64,000 nucleotides of DNA from Leeuwenhoekiella marinoflava DSM 3653 (GTDB lineage: Bacteria; Bacteroidota; Bacteroidia; Flavobacteriales; Flavobacteriaceae). Below, in pieces: positions 61,866 to 64,000 of the stretch (its first letter is position 1; every line of letters begins with the position of its first letter). The position numbers were made by a program, and so were the translations under genes. The notes under the pieces are model-generated. The model did not search any database and was not told where the DNA came from. It saw only the letters and a program-made list of their open reading frames with translations. The stretch spans positions 41,700 to 105,699 of the forward strand of contig NZ_FQUN01000020.1 of the NCBI RefSeq assembly GCF_900129005.1, written 5' to 3'.

Positions 61866-62376
61866 CGTTTTTATATACTTCGTGCTATGTAGAAAGCTAT
61901 TGAGAATTTTTGGTTGTTGATTTAAAAGACTCTAATAGCAATTAAACCACAATTCGTCAAACACAGCCAGACGGTATTTTATTCAATCTTCAGTTGATGA
62001 AATTTGGAGATAAGAAAATTCCTGTAGCATTGGGACTTTTATTACCGGGAAAGCGGCATTTTGCATCAGGTAAGAAGTTATGATAAAGTGGTGATTATAC
62101 CAAACCTCGGCGACCTGGAGATTTATCTCGTGAAGAAGGTTATAAGGCGCACTTTTTTCAGCTGAACAATATTGAAGAGCTCTCCACTGCATTATACAAA
62201 GTATTGGCTAATCTGAAATAGTGTGTGGAGACGGCAAAAGCAAATTATGCCGCGGCTATGGCGCAACCGATGAGTGTAATCGCTGATAAATTCAAAAAAA
62301 TCAAAAATACCTGATTTCAATTTAAGGAGCTTTTTACCCCACTTTATATAATCGAGATTATAATATCGTTTAGAGA
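61866..62376. other. Non-coding stretch with a decayed reading frame
   Basis: Apart from the interrupted frame at 61994-62314 (listed as a possible pseudogene) and AT-rich flanks I see no gene or structure in this 511-bp stretch. It ends at the stop codon of the AlkB-like gene. Confidence 0.5.
61994..62314 (+). pseudogene. Possible pseudogene: frame with several internal stops
   Basis: One plus-strand frame of 106 codons reads protein-like sequence broken by stops: LMKFGDKKIPVALGLLLPGK, RHFASGKKL, TGA TAA, then SGDYTKPRRPGDLSREEGYK and AHFFQLNNIEELSTALYKVL, TAG, then CVETAKANYAAAMAQPMSVI and ADKFKKIKNT with a final TGA. The amphipathic pattern and the higher GC at third positions suggest a former gene. 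I do not recognise the family, and the call rests only on the look of the reading frame. Confidence 0.35.
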
Positions 62377-62985
62377 TTACCCTATTATAGTTCTAAAAGT
62401 CAGATTTATTCGTGCTGAATGTATCTTGTTAGTAGGAGGTAAGCGATGTAGCCAGTGTGTTTGCGTTTTACCTTTCATAATTAGTAAGCTGCCACTTTCA
62501 AGATTTAAATCCACTTTTTCTCTAGTCTTTTTGTGCTTAAAAGCAAATTTACGTTCGGCTCCAAAACTTACTGAAGCTATTGCTCCGTCTTTTTTGAGAT
62601 CTTTTTCGCCGTCACTGTGCCAACCCATTCCTTCACTGCCGTTATGGTATAAATTCAATAAACACGAGTTGAAGTTTTCACCGCTTTCTTGTTCAATTTT
62701 TGATTTAAGATTTTTCAATTCTTCGGTCCATAACAGGGCGTGTTTTGTAACCTTAGAATACGTGTATGAGAAAGGAGCATCGCCATACCAAGCTACTTTG
62801 CGCTTGGTAATAATCTTTTTTCCAAACATAACAGCTTCATCGTTACGCCACTCGATATGATGCATTAAATGCTGAAAATAGAAGGCTGCTTCTTCCTGAG
62901 AAAACAGTTTACCGGAGTAGGTTACCATACCATCTTTTGGCAGTAGGTTTTTTGAAGGATCTGGTTCCAGATCAAATAATTTCAT
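62377..62985 (-). CDS. AlkB-like 2-oxoglutarate/Fe(II)-dependent dioxygenase
   Basis: This 202-residue protein fits the AlkB family, which repairs alkylated DNA or RNA bases by oxidative demethylation. The iron ligands are His and Asp in GMGWHSDGEKDLKKDGAIAS near residues 117-120 and a distal His in KGKTQTHWLHRLPP. The 2-oxoglutarate-binding Arg is in SARINLTFRTI at the C-terminus. The N-terminal part has SYTYSKVTKHALLWTEELKN, resembling the ALKBH2-like nucleotide-recognition region. It is a single gene with no adaptive-response regulator nearby. Confidence 0.92.
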   Translation of the reverse strand: MKLFDLEPDPSKNLLPKDGMVTYSGKLFSQEEAAFYFQHLMHHIEWRNDEAVMFGKKIITKRKVAWYGDAPFSYTYSKVTKHALLWTEELKNLKSKIEQESGENFNSCLLNLYHNGSEGMGWHSDGEKDLKKDGAIASVSFGAERKFAFKHKKTREKVDLNLESGSLLIMKGKTQTHWLHRLPPTNKIHSARINLTFRTIIG

Positions 62986-63020
62986 AACGTGTTTTTCAGC
63001 AAATTTATGAGTTGAGCAGC

Positions 63021-63359
63021 TTAATCCTGAATGTTTTTAATAATAGATAGTGCCGGTTTTGCATCACCATTTTTATCAATCAAATCGAAATGCTTTTATT
63101 GGGCTTTTCTCTAAGGGAATCGTTCCACAACAGTTGCTGGAATTTCTTCAAAATCATAAAGTGCCCATAAGGTATAATGCAATTGATTCGCTTTTGCGAA
63201 AGTTAAAAATTCGGTGTAATATTCGGCTTGTTCTTCTTCGTCGGCGCCTAAGGAATTCCAGATACCGGAATAGGTGGGAAGTTCAAATACTTGAAGTATG
63301 AGCGATTTGTTAGGTTGCGATTTTAAATGGCAGCTTATTTTAATTTTTTTTAATTGCAA
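63021..63359 (-). pseudogene. Glycoside hydrolase C-terminal fragment, frameshifted and truncated
   Basis: The minus strand from 63359 to 63111 encodes VFELPTYSGIWNSLGADEEE, QAEYYTEFLTFAKANQLHYT and LWALYDFEEIPATVVERFP before a stop at 63111-63113. This resembles the last part of a TIM-barrel glycosidase (E-x-x-W... then WALYDF). In another frame the DNA goes on with KHFDLIDKNGDAKPALSIIK and NIQD, then TAA at 63021-63023, which reads like the true C-terminus. A frameshift thus separates the parts and the N-terminal two thirds are missing. The family call is from motif resemblance only. Confidence 0.55.
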
Positions 63360-63446
63360 AATCCAGATTATTAACGATTTGGCTTTTGTAATTATTTATT
63401 TTTAATTTTTTTATCAAGTAATGCTTTCACTTTTTAGTTAAAGCAT

Positions 63447-63454
63447 TATATTTG
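63447..63454 (+). promoter_or_regulatory. -7 promoter element of tRNA-Arg
   Basis: TATATTTG (TAnnTTTG) lies 13 bp upstream of the tRNA 5-prime end. Confidence 0.65.
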
Positions 63455-63467
63455 CACCCGCAAAAAG

Positions 63468-63541
63468 GGTCGCATAGCTCAGTTGGATAGAGCATCTGCC
63501 TTCTAAGCAGACGGTCGCAGGTTCGAATCCTGCTGCGATCA
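63468..63541 (+). tRNA. tRNA-Arg (anticodon UCU)
   Basis: A complete cloverleaf of 74 nt can be drawn. The acceptor arms are GGTCGCA and TGCGATC with discriminator A, the D-arm is GCTC...GAGC, the anticodon stem is TCTGC/GCAGA around the loop CTTCTAA, a 5-nt variable loop is CGGTC, and the T-arm is GCAGG-TTCGAAT-CCTGC. The anticodon TCT reads AGA and AGG arginine codons. CCA is not encoded. A TATATTTG box lies 13 bp upstream and a strong terminator lies 24 bp downstream. Confidence 0.98.
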
Positions 63542-63565
63542 CAAATTTAGCTTATAAACTAAATC

Positions 63566-63599
63566 AAAACCCTGTAAATCATATGATTTACAGGGTTTT
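63566..63599 (+). terminator. Terminator of tRNA-Arg, perfect 34-bp palindrome
   Basis: AAAACCCTGTAAATCAT and ATGATTTACAGGGTTTT are exact reverse complements with no spacer, so about 14-15 bp of stem forms around a tight loop. It lies 24 bp past the tRNA. Confidence 0.9.
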
Positions 63600-63758
63600 A
63601 TGTTTTGTGATATTCATATAATTTGATCCGTATTTGGGATAAAGTCTAATTGTTGTGTTTAAGCAAAAATTGTGGTTAATCTATATAAGAAGAATTCAAC
63701 ATTTTTCACGGATCAAGTCCAAAATCTGGGTTTTTACGATTTTAAGAATATAATTTAA

Positions 63759-64000
63759 TCAAGCGAATAAGAAGTATTCGGTATTCCTCACTCCTCTAAA
63801 TTGTGATCTAAAAGCCTTTACTTTGGCATTAAAGGATTCTGCTGAAGCGTTTGTACTTCTATTGATTGATAAAGTAATTAAGAATGGATCTGTAGTTAAG
63901 TGTTATGGTGTTGGCTATGGTATTAAAAGCCTTATCCAGCTGGTTAATTACGGAATATTCTGGTATTTATGCAACCTATACTTCTGGATTTGGAGAAAGC
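63759..64000 (-). pseudogene. ISL3/ISAon1-type transposase, frameshifted C-terminal remnant, cut by window edge
   Basis: On the minus strand the C-terminus reads RSTNASAESFNAKVKAFRSQ and FRGVRNTEYFLFA with a TGA at 63759-63761. This is characteristic of ISL3/ISAon1-type transposases (the Asn-Ala-x-Ala-Glu-Ser-Phe-Asn-x-Lys stretch includes the catalytic Glu). Upstream, a second frame gives VINQLDKAFNTIANTITLNY and RSILNYFINQ followed by TAG. The two join exactly if one of two tandem CAAT copies is removed, so a 4-bp duplication caused the frameshift. Two more in-frame stops lie further upstream. The element continues past the edge but this copy cannot encode a full protein. Confidence 0.8.

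Noticed and set aside
62426..62860. A 144-codon plus-strand open frame inside the AlkB-like gene
   Set aside because: The opposite strand encodes the AlkB-like enzyme with its iron and 2-oxoglutarate residues; this frame is its shadow.

Overview
The window is 64 kb of AT-rich bacterial chromosome from a member of the Bacteroidota, very probably a marine-type Flavobacteriaceae. The evidence is a set of Flavobacteria-typical families (DUF4199, a sensor-of-ECF-sigma-like protein, type B L31, OmpH/SurA sets, TLC-HEAT nucleotide-transporter-like protein), starts without Shine-Dalgarno sequences, and many promoters of the Bacteroidota form TTTG/TTG - 18 to 21 bp - TAnnTTTG. Most of the window is housekeeping sequence. 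Accessory or decaying DNA is confined to four places: 20.8-21.0 kb, 43.7-45.0 kb, 61.7-62.3 kb and 63.0-64.0 kb.

Layout. 0-5.2 kb (minus): a beta-oxidation locus with a MarR regulator, a FadN-type hydratase/dehydrogenase fusion, a thiolase cut by the window edge, and an acyl-CoA ligase. 5.5-10.5 kb (minus): purL followed by a small one-TM protein and a beta-barrel-like protein of unknown function. 10.7-20.4 kb: RsmB-type RNA methyltransferase, a Ycf48-like lipoprotein, an ECF sigma/anti-sigma/LTXXQ-type trio, an MsbA-like ABC exporter, a phosphohexomutase, and a DUF4199 plus GT2 pair. 20.5-31.5 kb (mostly plus): L31, an IS relic, pyrD, a TPR histidine kinase, HMG-CoA lyase, guaB, then (minus) ompH and two small genes, then a SurA-like/SurA/MoxR operon. 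31.7-40.2 kb: aconitase, a two-domain lipoprotein, an XRE-S24 regulator, guaA, a LysM/periplasmic-binding protein and OsmC. 40.3-43.6 kb (minus): the classical thrS-infC-rpmI-rplT operon, in which infC starts at a non-AUG codon.

43.6-45.0 kb is a gene-poor repeat island with REP-like hairpins, a frameshifted gene remnant and a GC-rich array of about nine 11-bp units. 45.0-52.6 kb holds a six-gene minus-strand envelope operon (SpoIIM-like, membrane protein, DUF4129, DUF4350, MoxR, DUF58) divergent from RDD and TRIC-like genes. 52.7-60.8 kb has a PNPOx-like protein, a cyclophilin and a CoA pyrophosphatase whose start codons lie 2 bp apart, a PlsC-like acyltransferase, a beta-lactamase-fold hydrolase coupled to the TLC-HEAT protein, and an OhrR-like/Gpx/DoxX operon. 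61-64 kb has a small secreted protein, diverged direct repeats, two decayed reading frames, an AlkB-like dioxygenase, tRNA-Arg(UCU) with a perfect terminator, and a frameshifted ISL3/ISAon1-type transposase remnant at the right edge.

I found no CRISPR array, prophage, defence island or biosynthetic cluster. The least-explained candidate systems are the MoxR/DUF58/DUF4129/DUF4350/SpoIIM/RDD cluster, the serine hydrolase-TLC-HEAT pair and the two genes downstream of purL. All family names come from reading the sequence, not from database searches.
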